A DNA stretch of 64,000 nt, from the NCBI GenBank assembly GCA_041393535.1, contig JAWKJY010000003.1:372001-436000 (forward strand), written 5' to 3'. The DNA is from JAWKJY01 sp041393535 (GTDB taxonomy: Bacteria; Actinomycetota; Thermoleophilia; Gaiellales; Gaiellaceae). The translations under genes and the position numbers were made by a program. Under the pieces are notes generated by a model. The model was not told the DNA's origin and ran no database searches. It saw only the letters and a program-made list of their open reading frames with translations. Shown in pieces: positions 44,075 to 52,525 of the stretch (position 1 is the first letter of the stretch; every line of letters begins with the position of its first letter).

Positions 44075-45163
44075 CTAGCCCCAGACGCTCGCCGCGACCG
44101 ACGCGACGAGCCGGAGCTTCGCCTCCTGCGCCTCGGGCGAGAGGTGGTTGCCCTTCGCCACCGAGGCGAAGCCGCACTGGGTCGAGAGCGCCAGGCGCTC
44201 GAGCGGCACGTGCTCCGCGGCCTGGGAGATCCGCTCGCGCAGGCGCTCGGGCTGCTCGAGCTCGGCGCGCTTCGTCGTCACGAGGCCGAGCACGACGACC
44301 CTGTCGTCGGGAACGAGGTCGAGCGGCTCGAAGCCGCCGGAGCGGTCGTCGTCGTACTCGAGCAGGAGGATCTGGCACGCCGTCCGCGGGAAGACGTCCG
44401 CGGCGATCGCGCCGTAGCCGCCGCGTGCCATGAAGCGGTTCGCGTCGTTGCCCCGGCAGAGGTGGAGCCCCGTGCGCACGGGGAGGCCCTCGACGACGGC
44501 GTCGATCATGTCGACGCCCTCGCGGACGAGCCGGTCGGGGTCGAAGCCCTTGGCCTCGAACCAGGCGCGCTGGTGCGGGTCGATCAGCATCCCGAGCTCC
44601 GGCGCGTCGATCTGCAGGTAGTCGCAGCCCTGGCGCACCGCCTCCTCCGCCTCCTCGCGCAGGAGCGCCGTGACGTCCTCGAGGTAGGCCCAGGGCGTGG
44701 GGTAGGCCGCCTCCGAGACCCCGGGCAGCCAGTAGTAGGCGTACATCGACGGGGCCGGGATCGTCGCCTTGATCGGGCGGTGGGTGCGCGCCCGCAGGTA
44801 CGCAAGCTCCTCGGTCAGGAGCGAGCGGCGCCGGCGCAGGCGGCTCGTCACGGCGACCGTGACGGGCGACGTGTCCCGCGTGCCGTCGAGCCGGAACCAG
44901 TCGACGGTGTTCCCCTCCACGCGATCGAAGCCGTCGACGGACTGGGCGAGGCCGCTCGCGAAGACGTTGCGGCGCAGCTCGCCGTCGGTCACGACGTCGA
45001 TCCCGCAGGCCTCCTGGAGCGCGACGGCGTCGTCGACCGCCGCGTCCTCGACGCGGGCGAGCGCGGCCGCCGACAGCTCCCCCGCCGCGAAGCGCTCGCG
45101 CGCCTCGAGCAGCGCGGGCGGGCGCAGCAGGCTGCCGACGTTCTCGACGCGAAGGACGTCCAC
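44075..45163 (-). CDS. cobalamin-independent methionine-synthase-like (MetE C-terminal-type) methyltransferase
   Basis: 362 residues, GTG start with TATGCT 8 nt upstream. It is the MetE catalytic-domain family without the N-terminal half: 'RVENVGSLLRPPALLEAR' at the start, 'IDVVTDGELRRNVFASG', 'GCDYLQIDAPELGMLIDP', 'VRTGLHLCRGNDANR' (zinc His-x-Cys) and 'LALSTQCGFASV' (third zinc ligand Cys). These shorter proteins transfer methyl groups between small thiols or corrinoid substrates rather than making methionine from folate. It stands alone, convergent with the second propeller gene and divergent from nothing near. The substrate is unknown. Confidence 0.85.
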   Translation of the reverse strand: MDVLRVENVGSLLRPPALLEARERFAAGELSAAALARVEDAAVDDAVALQEACGIDVVTDGELRRNVFASGLAQSVDGFDRVEGNTVDWFRLDGTRDTSPVTVAVTSRLRRRRSLLTEELAYLRARTHRPIKATIPAPSMYAYYWLPGVSEAAYPTPWAYLEDVTALLREEAEEAVRQGCDYLQIDAPELGMLIDPHQRAWFEAKGFDPDRLVREGVDMIDAVVEGLPVRTGLHLCRGNDANRFMARGGYGAIAADVFPRTACQILLLEYDDDRSGGFEPLDLVPDDRVVVLGLVTTKRAELEQPERLRERISQAAEHVPLERLALSTQCGFASVAKGNHLSPEAQEAKLRLVASVAASVWG

Positions 45164-45171
45164 GGCCGCGG

Positions 45172-45177
45172 AGCATA
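45172..45177 (-). promoter_or_regulatory. -10-like hexamer TATGCT before MetE-like gene
   Basis: TATGCT on the minus strand ends 8 nt before the GTG at 45163. No Shine-Dalgarno is present. Confidence 0.5.
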
Positions 45178-45208
45178 GACGGGAGCGGGCCGCGCCGCGG
45201 CCCGAGGG

Positions 45209-46135
45209 CTAGGGGTGGACGCCGTACTTGCGCCGGTGCTGCTCGCGGGCGCTCTCGATCCAGCCGTCCCGCTCGATCCGCTGGGGGAACGAGCCGAGCG
45301 CCTTCGAGACGTCCTCGACGTCGCGCGCGCTCCAGGCGGCGATCTGGCGGTACGTCCGCACGCCGAGCAGCTTCAACTTGCCCTCGAGCACCGGGCCGAC
45401 GCCCCTGATCCGCGTCAGGTCGTCCTCGTCCTCGAGCGGGACGATGGGCTCGTTGCGTCGGCGGCTCTCCTGCCGGCGCTCTGCCGCGGCGGCCGCAGCC
45501 GCCGAGGCGGGGCCGAGCACGCCGGGGAGGGTCGGCTGCTGGAGCGCCGGCTCGCGGATCGGCCTCGGGGCCTCCGGCCCGGTGGTCGGCTGCTCGTCGA
45601 CGGCGGGCACGGGCTCCACCGTCGCGGGTAGGCCCGGCTCGTCGAGCGCCTCGGCGGGCATCGGCGCGACCTCGGGCTCCAGGTCGGGCATCGGCGGCTC
45701 GTCGGCCGCGGTCGAGGCCGCGGGCCCGGCGTCCGCGGGCTCCGGCTCGGGCTCGGGCTCGGGAGGCAGCGGCGGGGGAGGTGGCGGGGCGACGACGGTG
45801 CGCTCGGGGCCGCGGCGCTCCGCCTCGACCGCGAGCTCGTCCAGGTCGGCGAGCAGCTCGGCGATCCGCTGGTCGCGCTGCGCGAGCAGCGACGCCTGCA
45901 TCTCGGCCCGGCCGCGGAGGCCGGCGATCTCGTCCTCGAGCCCGGAGACGCGCTCGACCTCGCGGCGGGCCTCGTCACGCGCAGCCGTCATCTCGTCGCG
46001 GGCGCGCGCCAGGCGCCGCTCGGCGTCCCCGCGCCGCTCGCCGCCGCCGAGCGAGCGGAGCAGCCATCCGGCGACGAGGCCGACGACGCCCGCCAGGACG
46101 ACCCAGAGGACGATCTCCCCGACCTCAGCCCACAT
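45209..46135 (-). CDS. membrane-anchored coiled-coil protein with C-terminal helix-hairpin-helix domain
   Basis: 308 residues. An N-terminal membrane helix ('IVLWVVLAGVVGLVAGWLLR'), a coiled coil (about 35-110, 'RARDEMTAARDEARREVERV' and 'IAELLADLDELAVEAERRG'), a long Pro/Glu/Ala linker (about 115-225), and a C-terminal domain with 'LTRIRGVGPVLEGKLKLLGV' and 'YRQIAAWSARDVEDVSKALG', the H3TH/'flap endonuclease 1-like' HhH module found at the end of several envelope and ribosome-linked proteins. HhH modules bind DNA or proteins. The upstream OmpA-like gene overlaps its start by 11 bp, so both are in one operon and probably in one envelope complex. Confidence 0.82.
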   Translation of the reverse strand: MWAEVGEIVLWVVLAGVVGLVAGWLLRSLGGGERRGDAERRLARARDEMTAARDEARREVERVSGLEDEIAGLRGRAEMQASLLAQRDQRIAELLADLDELAVEAERRGPERTVVAPPPPPPLPPEPEPEPEPADAGPAASTAADEPPMPDLEPEVAPMPAEALDEPGLPATVEPVPAVDEQPTTGPEAPRPIREPALQQPTLPGVLGPASAAAAAAAERRQESRRRNEPIVPLEDEDDLTRIRGVGPVLEGKLKLLGVRTYRQIAAWSARDVEDVSKALGSFPQRIERDGWIESAREQHRRKYGVHP

Positions 46136-47247
46136 CGGCGGCGCCCTCCCGCACCACGAGCTCGATCCGCCGGTTGCGCGCGCGGCCGTCCTCGGTGTCG
46201 TTCGTCGCGCGCGGGCGCGTCTCGCCGTAGCCCTTGGCCGCGAGCAGCCCGATCGGGACGCCGCGCTCGACGAGGAACGCGACGACCGCCTCGGCCCGAT
46301 CCTGGCTGAGCAGGAGGTTGCCCGGCGCGCCGCCCTCGGAGTCCGTGTGGCCCTGCACCTCGACGACGACGCCGGTCGCGCGCTGGAGCGGGCGGACGAT
46401 CCGCTCGAGCGCGGCCTCGCCCTCGTCGGTCAGCGTCGCGCTGCCCGGCTCGAACGCGATCGTCGCGCCGTCGAGCCGCTGGTCGAGCCGGCGCTGGAGC
46501 GCCGTCGGGCTCGTCGCCGGGGCGCTGCCGGCTCGGTCGGCTCTGCCGGCGGGGGCGGCTCGGTTCGTCGGGCGCCGTCGGCGTCGTCTCGGCCGTCGGG
46601 GGCGGGGAGGAGGCGCGACCTCCAGCTGGTCGACGACCCGCGAGGCCGCGCTGCGGGCGCGGAGACGACTCCCGCGGCGCGTGTCGGCGTCCGGTGCCTC
46701 GCCCTCGAGCACGAGCCGCGTCCCGTCGGTCGAGGCGGTCAGCTCCGCGAAGCCGGCGTTCGGGCCGGGCAGGGCGGCGAGGAAAGCGGTCAGCCAGGGT
46801 GCGGCGGCCGCGGCCTCGTCCACCTCGAGGCGGTCGGGATCACGCGCGGCAGGCCGGGAAGGTCGAGCGCAGGTGCTCGACGACCTCGTCGCGCGTCGCC
46901 GCGGTGTCCCGGACGGTGCCCGTGGCCGTGACGGGGAAGCCGGCGATCGAGACGGTGACGTGAGCGCTCGGGGCGGCCTCGGGCTCGGGGTCGGTCGCCG
47001 TCGCCGCCGGGTCAGTCGCGGGCGCCGGCGCGGCGCCCGTCTCGACGGGCCGGCGCGGCCGCCGGCGCGGCGGCCTCACCTGGCGCCGCGGGCGCAGCGG
47101 CCGGCGCTCCCGGCGCGGGCGGCACGGGAGCGGGCGCGACGGCGGACGCGTCGTCGCTGTCGAGGTCGCCGTTCGTGGCGACCGCGCCGACAGCGCGCCC
47201 ACCGCGATCGCCCAGGCGGCGAGGGTGCGGCGGCGGGTCAGGCGCAT
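46125..47247 (-). CDS. OmpA-family envelope protein with BON-like domains, several frameshifts
   Basis: ATG at 47247. Parts in order: N-terminal basic segment and membrane helix 'TLAAWAIAVGALS', a Pro/Ala linker, a BON-like domain ('HVTVSIAGFPVTATGTVRDT'), a second BON-like segment ('AELTASTDGTRLVLEGEAPD'), and a complete OmpA C-terminal domain ('ATIAFEPGSATLTDEGEAAL', 'VVEVQGHTDSEGGAPGNLLL', 'RAEAVVAFLVERGV', 'RARNRRIELVV') with the Asp and Arg that bind peptidoglycan. Frame changes are needed near 47185, 47045 and 46845 and possibly in the Arg-rich 46540-46610. Three or more one-base errors are more likely than true decay, since the OmpA domain is clean. It anchors to peptidoglycan. Confidence 0.75.
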
Positions 47248-47317
47248 GCGAGGTCCAGCGGATCCACGTGAGGTGTACCAGTCGTCTCCGTCGTGCCGGC
47301 GCGCGAGTGCGCGTCGC

Positions 47318-47323
47318 TACCAT
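47318..47323 (+). promoter_or_regulatory. -10-like hexamer TACCAT before DUF3105 lipoprotein
   Basis: TACCAT ends 6 nt before the GTG at 47330, and no Shine-Dalgarno is seen. Confidence 0.5.
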
Positions 47324-47329
47324 CCTTCC

Positions 47330-48070
47330 GTGGCCGCGCGCGCCTTCCTGCCCGCCGCGCTCGCAGCGCTCCTCGTCGCGGCCGTCCTGGCCGGCTGCGG
47401 CGGCTCGTCCGCGGAGCCCGCGGCGCCGCCGGCCGTCGCCACGGAGGCGATGGACGACCCGCTCGCCGGGGCTCCGGTGACCGCGCCGGCGCCACCCGAG
47501 GCCGCGCCCGCCCCGCCCGCCGCCTCGACGCCCGAGCCGGCCGCCGCGCCGGCGTCGGTCACGTGCACGGAGGCGGTCTACCCGTCCCAGGTGCCGCTCG
47601 ACGGGCAGGTGCACTACGAGGAGCTGCCCGCCGGGTTCGCGTACAACAGCACCCCCGCGAGCCAGGGGCCGCACCACCCGCAGTGGCTGATCTGGAACTG
47701 GTACGAGGTGCCCGTCCCGGAGGCCAACAAGGTGCACAACCTCGAGCACGGCGGCATCGCCGTCCAGTGGGGCGATCGGGTCGACGCCGGGACCGTCGAG
47801 CAGATCCGCCAGTGGTACGCGGACGACCCGAACGGCATCGTCGCGGCCCCGTTCCCCGAGAACGGGGACCGCGTCACGATCGTCGCCTGGTACTCGGATC
47901 GCGCCGGCACGGCCGAGCAGCAGTACGAGGAGTCGACCGGGCGCGTGCTCACCTGCGACGGCTTCGACCAGGACGCGTTCGACGGCTTCAAGGACGCGTA
48001 CCGGGGCAACGGCGTCGAGCCGTTCCCCGTCCGGCTGCTGCGGCCGGGCACCGACGGCACCGGCGCGTAG
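47330..48070 (+). CDS. DUF3105-domain lipoprotein
   Basis: 246 residues. GTG start. The signal segment 'AFLPAALAALLVAAVLAGCG' has an LAGC lipobox. A Pro/Ala spacer follows, then the DUF3105 domain: 'FAYNSTPASQGPHHPQWLIW', 'NKVHNLEHGGIAVQWGD', 'FPENGDRVTIVAWY' and 'GFDQDAFDGFKDAYRGNGVE'. The His-rich 'SQGPHH' and 'HNLEHGG' motifs define the family and could bind a metal. It is common in Actinobacteria and of unknown role. It is divergent from the OmpA-like operon, across 82 bp, and is displayed on the cell surface. Confidence 0.88.
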   Translation: MAARAFLPAALAALLVAAVLAGCGGSSAEPAAPPAVATEAMDDPLAGAPVTAPAPPEAAPAPPAASTPEPAAAPASVTCTEAVYPSQVPLDGQVHYEELPAGFAYNSTPASQGPHHPQWLIWNWYEVPVPEANKVHNLEHGGIAVQWGDRVDAGTVEQIRQWYADDPNGIVAAPFPENGDRVTIVAWYSDRAGTAEQQYEESTGRVLTCDGFDQDAFDGFKDAYRGNGVEPFPVRLLRPGTDGTGA

Positions 48071-48118
48071 CCCCGCGTCGCGCGCCCGCGTCGGGCGGAT
48101 GCCGTCCGACGGGCCCGC

Positions 48119-49828
48119 TTGACTGGTGCGAGCGTGCTGCCGCAGAGGGCCCCCTCTCCCGGGCGCGCACGGGCGCGGCTCCGGGTGCTCGCGGCTCCAG
48201 TCGGGCCGCACCGCCGGCGACCGCGCAGACGGCTGCTCGGCGCCGCGGCCGTCCTCGCCGCGGCGGGTGGAGGGATCGCCGTCTGGCAGGCGCTCGCCGA
48301 CGAGCCGCAGCAGGCCGCCGCGCGCGAGGAGCCGCCGGCGCCGGCCCGCACCGCGGACGTCGGCCGGGGCGCGACGGCCCGGCCGGGCGCCGTCCCCGAG
48401 CTGCCGGACCTGCCGAGCCGCACGCCGCGCGCTCCGAGGCCCTACGCGCCGCCCGCGAACGCCGCGCAGCCGATCAACACGGCCTTCCCGGGGATCACCA
48501 CGTTCCGCGGCAACGCGACCCGCTCCTACTACGGGGCCGGGCCCGTGCCGCGCGACCCGCGCGTCCTCTGGCGCTACCCGGAGTCGGGCGGCCTGTGCGC
48601 GCGCTCCAGCGACGAGACCGGCGCGCACGTCTGGTGCGGCGTGGGATGGACGGGCCAGCCGAACGTGATCGTCCACGAGAGCGGCAGGACGGAGCTCCGC
48701 TTCGGCGCCTACGACCGGGCGTACCACTTCCTGAACGCGCGTACCGGCAGGCCGCTGCGCCCGTCGCTCGTCACCGGCGACCTCGCCAAGGGCTCGGCGA
48801 CGAGCGACCCGGACGGCTACCCGCTCTACTACGCCGGGTCGCGCGACAACCGGCTGCGCGTGGTCGCGCTCGACCGGAAGGCGCCGACGGTGCTCTGGTC
48901 GCTCGACGCGACCACGAGCGTCCCGGAGCCGGTCTGGAACGACGACTGGGACGGGGCGCCGCTCGTGGTCGGCGACCACCTGCTCACGGGCGGCGAGAAC
49001 TCGTGGTTCTACGTCGTCCGGCTCAACCGCTCGTACGGCCCCGGCGGCAAGGTCCGGGTGGCGCCGAGGGTCGTCTTCCGCACGCCCGGCTGGGACGCCC
49101 AGCTCGCGCGGGACGTCCCCGACCGGCGCTTCTCGATCGAGAGCTCGGTCGCCTTCCACGACGGCGTCGCGTACTTCGCGAACTCCGCCGGGCTCGTCCA
49201 GGGCTGGGACGTCTCGCGGCTGCTCGAGGGGGGCACGGGCGCGAGGCGGGTCTTCCGCTTCTGGACGGGCGACGACACGGACGCGTCGGTCGTGATCGAC
49301 GACGAGGGCTTCCTCTACGTCGCGAGCGAGCTCGAGCGCTACGACAGCCGCTCGGCGCGGGTCGGCCAGCTGCTCAAGCTCGACCCCTCGAGGCCCCGCG
49401 ACCCGATCGTCTGGTCGGTGCCGCTGCGCAAGCAGGCCGGCGGCAAGGGCGGCGTCTGGGCGACGCCCGCGATCTGGCGCGGGATGCTCTACGTGACGAC
49501 GAACGCCGGCGAGCTGATCGGGATCAACCGCGCGACCGGCAAGGAGCTCTGGCGGCTCTCGCTGCCCGGCCCGACCTGGTCGTCGCCCGTCGTCGTCGAC
49601 GACGTCCTGCTCCAGGGCGACTGCGCGGGCGACCTCCACGCGTACGACGTCTCCGACCAGCGGGCGAGGCCGCGGGAGCTCTGGCGCGTGCACCTCCCGG
49701 GCTGCATCGAGGCGACCCCGGCCGTCTTCGGCGGCCGCATCTACCTCGGCACGCGCGGGGGCGCGATGTACGCCCTCGGCGACCGGATCTCGCCGACCGG
49801 GGTGCCGTCGGGCGAGGGCCCGACGTAG
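48119..49828 (+). CDS. membrane-anchored PQQ-type beta-propeller protein
   Basis: 569 residues if TTG 48119 is used; GTG 48134 is an alternative and no Shine-Dalgarno decides. An N-terminal Arg-rich stretch precedes one membrane helix ('LLGAAAVLAAAGGGIAVWQA'), so it is a signal-anchored outer-face protein. Blades carry PQQ/PQQ-like motifs such as 'VWATPAIWRGMLYVTTNAGE', 'NRATGKELWRLSLPGPTWSS' and 'ATPAVFGGRIYLGTRGG'. No quinone-binding residues are clear, so it may be a scaffold like BamB. It lies 48 bp after the DUF3105 gene and could be cotranscribed. The fit to the family is strong in the C-terminal half. Confidence 0.82.
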   Translation: MTGASVLPQRAPSPGRARARLRVLAAPVGPHRRRPRRRLLGAAAVLAAAGGGIAVWQALADEPQQAAAREEPPAPARTADVGRGATARPGAVPELPDLPSRTPRAPRPYAPPANAAQPINTAFPGITTFRGNATRSYYGAGPVPRDPRVLWRYPESGGLCARSSDETGAHVWCGVGWTGQPNVIVHESGRTELRFGAYDRAYHFLNARTGRPLRPSLVTGDLAKGSATSDPDGYPLYYAGSRDNRLRVVALDRKAPTVLWSLDATTSVPEPVWNDDWDGAPLVVGDHLLTGGENSWFYVVRLNRSYGPGGKVRVAPRVVFRTPGWDAQLARDVPDRRFSIESSVAFHDGVAYFANSAGLVQGWDVSRLLEGGTGARRVFRFWTGDDTDASVVIDDEGFLYVASELERYDSRSARVGQLLKLDPSRPRDPIVWSVPLRKQAGGKGGVWATPAIWRGMLYVTTNAGELIGINRATGKELWRLSLPGPTWSSPVVVDDVLLQGDCAGDLHAYDVSDQRARPRELWRVHLPGCIEATPAVFGGRIYLGTRGGAMYALGDRISPTGVPSGEGPT

Positions 49829-49853
49829 CCGACCGCCTGCGGCGACGGCCTTC

Positions 49854-49859
49854 TATCGT
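49854..49859 (+). promoter_or_regulatory. -10-like hexamer TATCGT, leadered gene
   Basis: TATCGT lies 26 nt before the GTG at 49886, which has AAGGAGG as ribosome binding site. This is a normal leadered counterpart to the leaderless starts elsewhere in the window. Confidence 0.4.
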
Positions 49860-49885
49860 TGCGGCTCCGTCGACAAGGAGGCGCC

Positions 49886-50599
49886 GTGCCCAAGAACGTG
49901 TCGCAGATGATGCTGCTGATCGCCTACACCCCCAGGGCCGACTCGAACGACCGCGGGTACGAGCAGTGGCTGAGGGACGTGGACAACCCGTTCTTCAACT
50001 CCGTCCCGGGCGTGCGCCTCTACGAGAACTGGAAGGTCGTCTCGAACGCGGTCGGGCAGGTGCCGTTCACGCACTTCGACCTGCTCTTCGTCGAGGAGGA
50101 GATGGGCTTCGAGGCGCCGTTCGACAACCCCGAGCTGCAGAAGTTCGCCTCGGGCTGGAACGACCTGTGGGGCACGCATCCGGAGGGGACGTTCGCGGAC
50201 TCCGGCGTCGAGATCTACCACTGCCGCGTCGTCGCCGAGCCCGAGGACGTCGCCCGCACGCCGTACATCGTCTGGATCCCCTACACGCCGGCCGACGACG
50301 CGCAGGGGCGCGGCTACGACGACTGGCTGCGCGCGGTCGACAACCCGTTCCTGAACGCGATCCCGGAGATCACGAGCTACACGAACTGGCGTGTCGAGAA
50401 GGCCGCCGTCGGCGAGATCCGCTTCACCGACTTCGACCTGATGCACGTCGACGGCGCGGACGGCTGGGATCGCATGGTCGGCAACGACGACATGCGCAAC
50501 TTCGCGCTGGGCTGGGTCAAGGAGTGGGGCCGCGACCCGGACGGCCCGATGGAGCACAACTTCAACGTGGCGGTGGCGGAGCGGATCGCCGCGCCCTAG
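49886..50599 (+). CDS. tandem-duplicated ferredoxin-fold (EthD/dimeric alpha-beta barrel-like) protein
   Basis: 237 residues, GTG start after AAGGAGG. Two halves repeat the same pattern: 'LLIAYTPRADSNDRGYEQWL' with 'DVDNPFFNSVPGVRLYENWK', then 'VWIPYTPADDAQGRGYDDWL' with 'AVDNPFLNAIPEITSYTNWR'. Each half has the ferredoxin-like beta-alpha-beta order of EthD/NIPSNAP/ABM proteins, which normally dimerise; here one chain holds both halves. Such proteins act as monooxygenase partners, isomerases or cyclases. The shared 'NPF' and 'W(K/R)V' positions suggest the same ligand pocket in both halves. Function is not assigned; it stands alone, followed by a bidirectional hairpin. Confidence 0.75.
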   Translation: MPKNVSQMMLLIAYTPRADSNDRGYEQWLRDVDNPFFNSVPGVRLYENWKVVSNAVGQVPFTHFDLLFVEEEMGFEAPFDNPELQKFASGWNDLWGTHPEGTFADSGVEIYHCRVVAEPEDVARTPYIVWIPYTPADDAQGRGYDDWLRAVDNPFLNAIPEITSYTNWRVEKAAVGEIRFTDFDLMHVDGADGWDRMVGNDDMRNFALGWVKEWGRDPDGPMEHNFNVAVAERIAAP

Positions 50600-50622
50600 C
50601 GGGCTGCACGGGGGAGGACGCG

Positions 50623-50654
50623 CACGGGGGAGGAGCTCGCGCTTCTCCCCCGTG
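50623..50654. terminator. bidirectional hairpin terminator, copy 3 of the dispersed GGGGG hairpin family
   Basis: 14-bp stem CACGGGGGAGGAGC (50623-50636) / GCTTCTCCCCCGTG (50641-50654), one G-U wobble, TCGC loop, between two convergent genes. Read on the minus strand it is nearly identical to 21553-21584. There is no T-run. The remaining bases to 50767 hold nothing else that I can identify. Confidence 0.65.
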
Positions 50655-50767
50655 ACCCCCCCGTCTCGCCAGGCGACTCGCTCTCGGACTCCCGCCTGGC
50701 GGGGCGCTCGGCTCCGGGCAGCGTGGTCGTCGGAGGGCGGCGAGCTTCCCTCCGCCGCATCCTCGCG

Positions 50768-52525
50768 TCAGGCGCGTGCGCGCAGGCTCGCGGTCGCGGC
50801 CTCGTCGACCTCGCCCCGCTCGTCGATGGCGACGCGGTAGACCGCTCGCGCGCGCTCGCGGGTGACCAGGCCGTCCTCGACGTCGACCCGGACGCGCTCG
50901 GGCTCCCGCGCCGCCGGCGGGCCGTAGCCACCGCCGCTCTGGGCCAGGCAGGCGACCCGCTCGCCGGGGGCGAGCGTCACGAGCCCGGAGGGCGGCAGGC
51001 GCTCCTCGCTCCCGTCGGCACGGCGGCGGACGTTCCACGCGGGCACGGTGCCGCCGCCGCCGCGGACGCCCTGCGCGGGGTTCCGCTCGCCGTCGGAGAC
51101 GAAGGCGACGGTCAGCTCGCCGTCGAGCGGGCCGTACTCGACCCGGAGCGCCGGCGCGCCGCGCCGCCAGCCGGCGCCCTCGGAGTCCTCGACGACCCGG
51201 CGCTCGTGGACGAGGATCGGCTGGAAGCGCTCGGCGACCTCGATCGAGTCGAGGTGGCACATGCCGCCGTTGACCGCGTTCAGGTAGGTCAGCCAGCCGT
51301 CCGAGAAGGGCCCGCCCGCGCCGGCGGTGCCGCCGAGGAAGATCTGGTTCACGAACGGGAGGCCGGAGCGCGGGTCGACGCCGGAGACGGCGGCCGAGCT
51401 CGCGACGAAGAAGGCGCCGAACTCCGCCATCCCGACGCCCTCGCCCAGGCCCGCCATCGCCTGCTGGGTCGCGTTGACGATCCGGTCGGCGACGTTCGTC
51501 GTCGCGACGGAGCACGAGACGGGGTGGCGCGGGATCCCCGCGACGCAGCCCTCGCGCAGGAGGACGCGGACGCGGCGGGCCGCGCCCCCGTTCTTCGGGA
51601 TCGTCGGGTCGAGGCCGTTGAAGACGCCGATCAACGCCGCGGCCTTCGCCGTCGCCTCGGTCATGTTCAGGCCGCACGGGAGGTTGTCCGGGTTGTCGCG
51701 CAGGTCGACCTCGACGACGCCCTCGTCCGGCAGCGCGCGCACGGTCGAGCGGATCCGGACGCCCTCGGGCGGCGTCCCGGGGAGCGGGTCGTGGGTCGAC
51801 TCGCCGGCCGCCGTCGCCTCGGGCAGCGCCGCGATCGCCGCGGCCATCCGCCGCTCGCCGTAGTCGAGCCACTCCCGCTCGAAGGCGGCGAGCGCGTCCC
51901 AGCCGACCTCGGCCGCGAGCTCGAGCAGCTCGCGCTCGCCGACGCGGGCGGCGCCGACCATCGCCAGGTAGTCGCCGTGCCACTGCTCGGGCACCCGGAT
52001 CCGCAGCCGGCACATCCGCAGGACGTCCTCGACGTCACGCCCTTCGCGCTGGACGCGGACGCACGGGAAGAGGATCGCGCCCTCCTCGTAGACGTCGCGC
52101 GCCTCGGCGTGGTAGGTCGTCGGGAGCGAGTTGCCGATGTCGGCCATGTGGGCCTTGACGACCATCGTCGCCCGGTGGCGCGCGTCGTCGTCGAAGACCG
52201 GGACGAGGATCACGTGGTCGCCCGCGTGCGTGTTCCCGTGGTAGGGCGAGTTGTGCAGGAAGGCGTCGCCGGGCCGGATCACCGGCTGCAGCTCGGCGAG
52301 CGAGCGCGCGAGCAGGTCGGCGCCGAGCACGTGGATCGGGATGCTCTCGGCGTAGACCAGCAGGTCGCCCGCCGCCGAGACGATGCAGCAGGAGAAGTCG
52401 CGCGCGCGGTTGACCGGCGCCGACCGGCCGGAGCGCAGGAGCGTGTGCCCCATCGAGCTCGCGATCCCGTCGAGGCGCGCGGCCAGGACCGCGAGCCGGT
52501 GGCCGCCGAGCGTGGTCTCGCTCAC
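50768..52525 (-). CDS. hydantoinase B / HyuB-type protein, unpaired with a HyuA
   Basis: 585 residues. The GTG start overlaps the MFS stop (GTGA). HyuB blocks are present but diverged: 'RLDGIASSMGHTLLRSGRSA', 'DAFLHNSPYHGNTHAGDHVI', 'NMTEATAKAAALIGVFNG', 'QAMAGLGEGVGMAEFGAFFV' and the C-terminal 'LAQSGGGYGPPAAREP'. No HyuA lies within this operon; the other HyuA genes of the window are more than 40 kb away. It may use one of them, or be an ATP-independent variant. It is the last gene of the operon that starts at 55359 with the UGSC selenoprotein, so a link to that system is suggested by context. Confidence 0.85.
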   Translation of the reverse strand: MSETTLGGHRLAVLAARLDGIASSMGHTLLRSGRSAPVNRARDFSCCIVSAAGDLLVYAESIPIHVLGADLLARSLAELQPVIRPGDAFLHNSPYHGNTHAGDHVILVPVFDDDARHRATMVVKAHMADIGNSLPTTYHAEARDVYEEGAILFPCVRVQREGRDVEDVLRMCRLRIRVPEQWHGDYLAMVGAARVGERELLELAAEVGWDALAAFEREWLDYGERRMAAAIAALPEATAAGESTHDPLPGTPPEGVRIRSTVRALPDEGVVEVDLRDNPDNLPCGLNMTEATAKAAALIGVFNGLDPTIPKNGGAARRVRVLLREGCVAGIPRHPVSCSVATTNVADRIVNATQQAMAGLGEGVGMAEFGAFFVASSAAVSGVDPRSGLPFVNQIFLGGTAGAGGPFSDGWLTYLNAVNGGMCHLDSIEVAERFQPILVHERRVVEDSEGAGWRRGAPALRVEYGPLDGELTVAFVSDGERNPAQGVRGGGGTVPAWNVRRRADGSEERLPPSGLVTLAPGERVACLAQSGGGYGPPAAREPERVRVDVEDGLVTRERARAVYRVAIDERGEVDEAATASLRARA

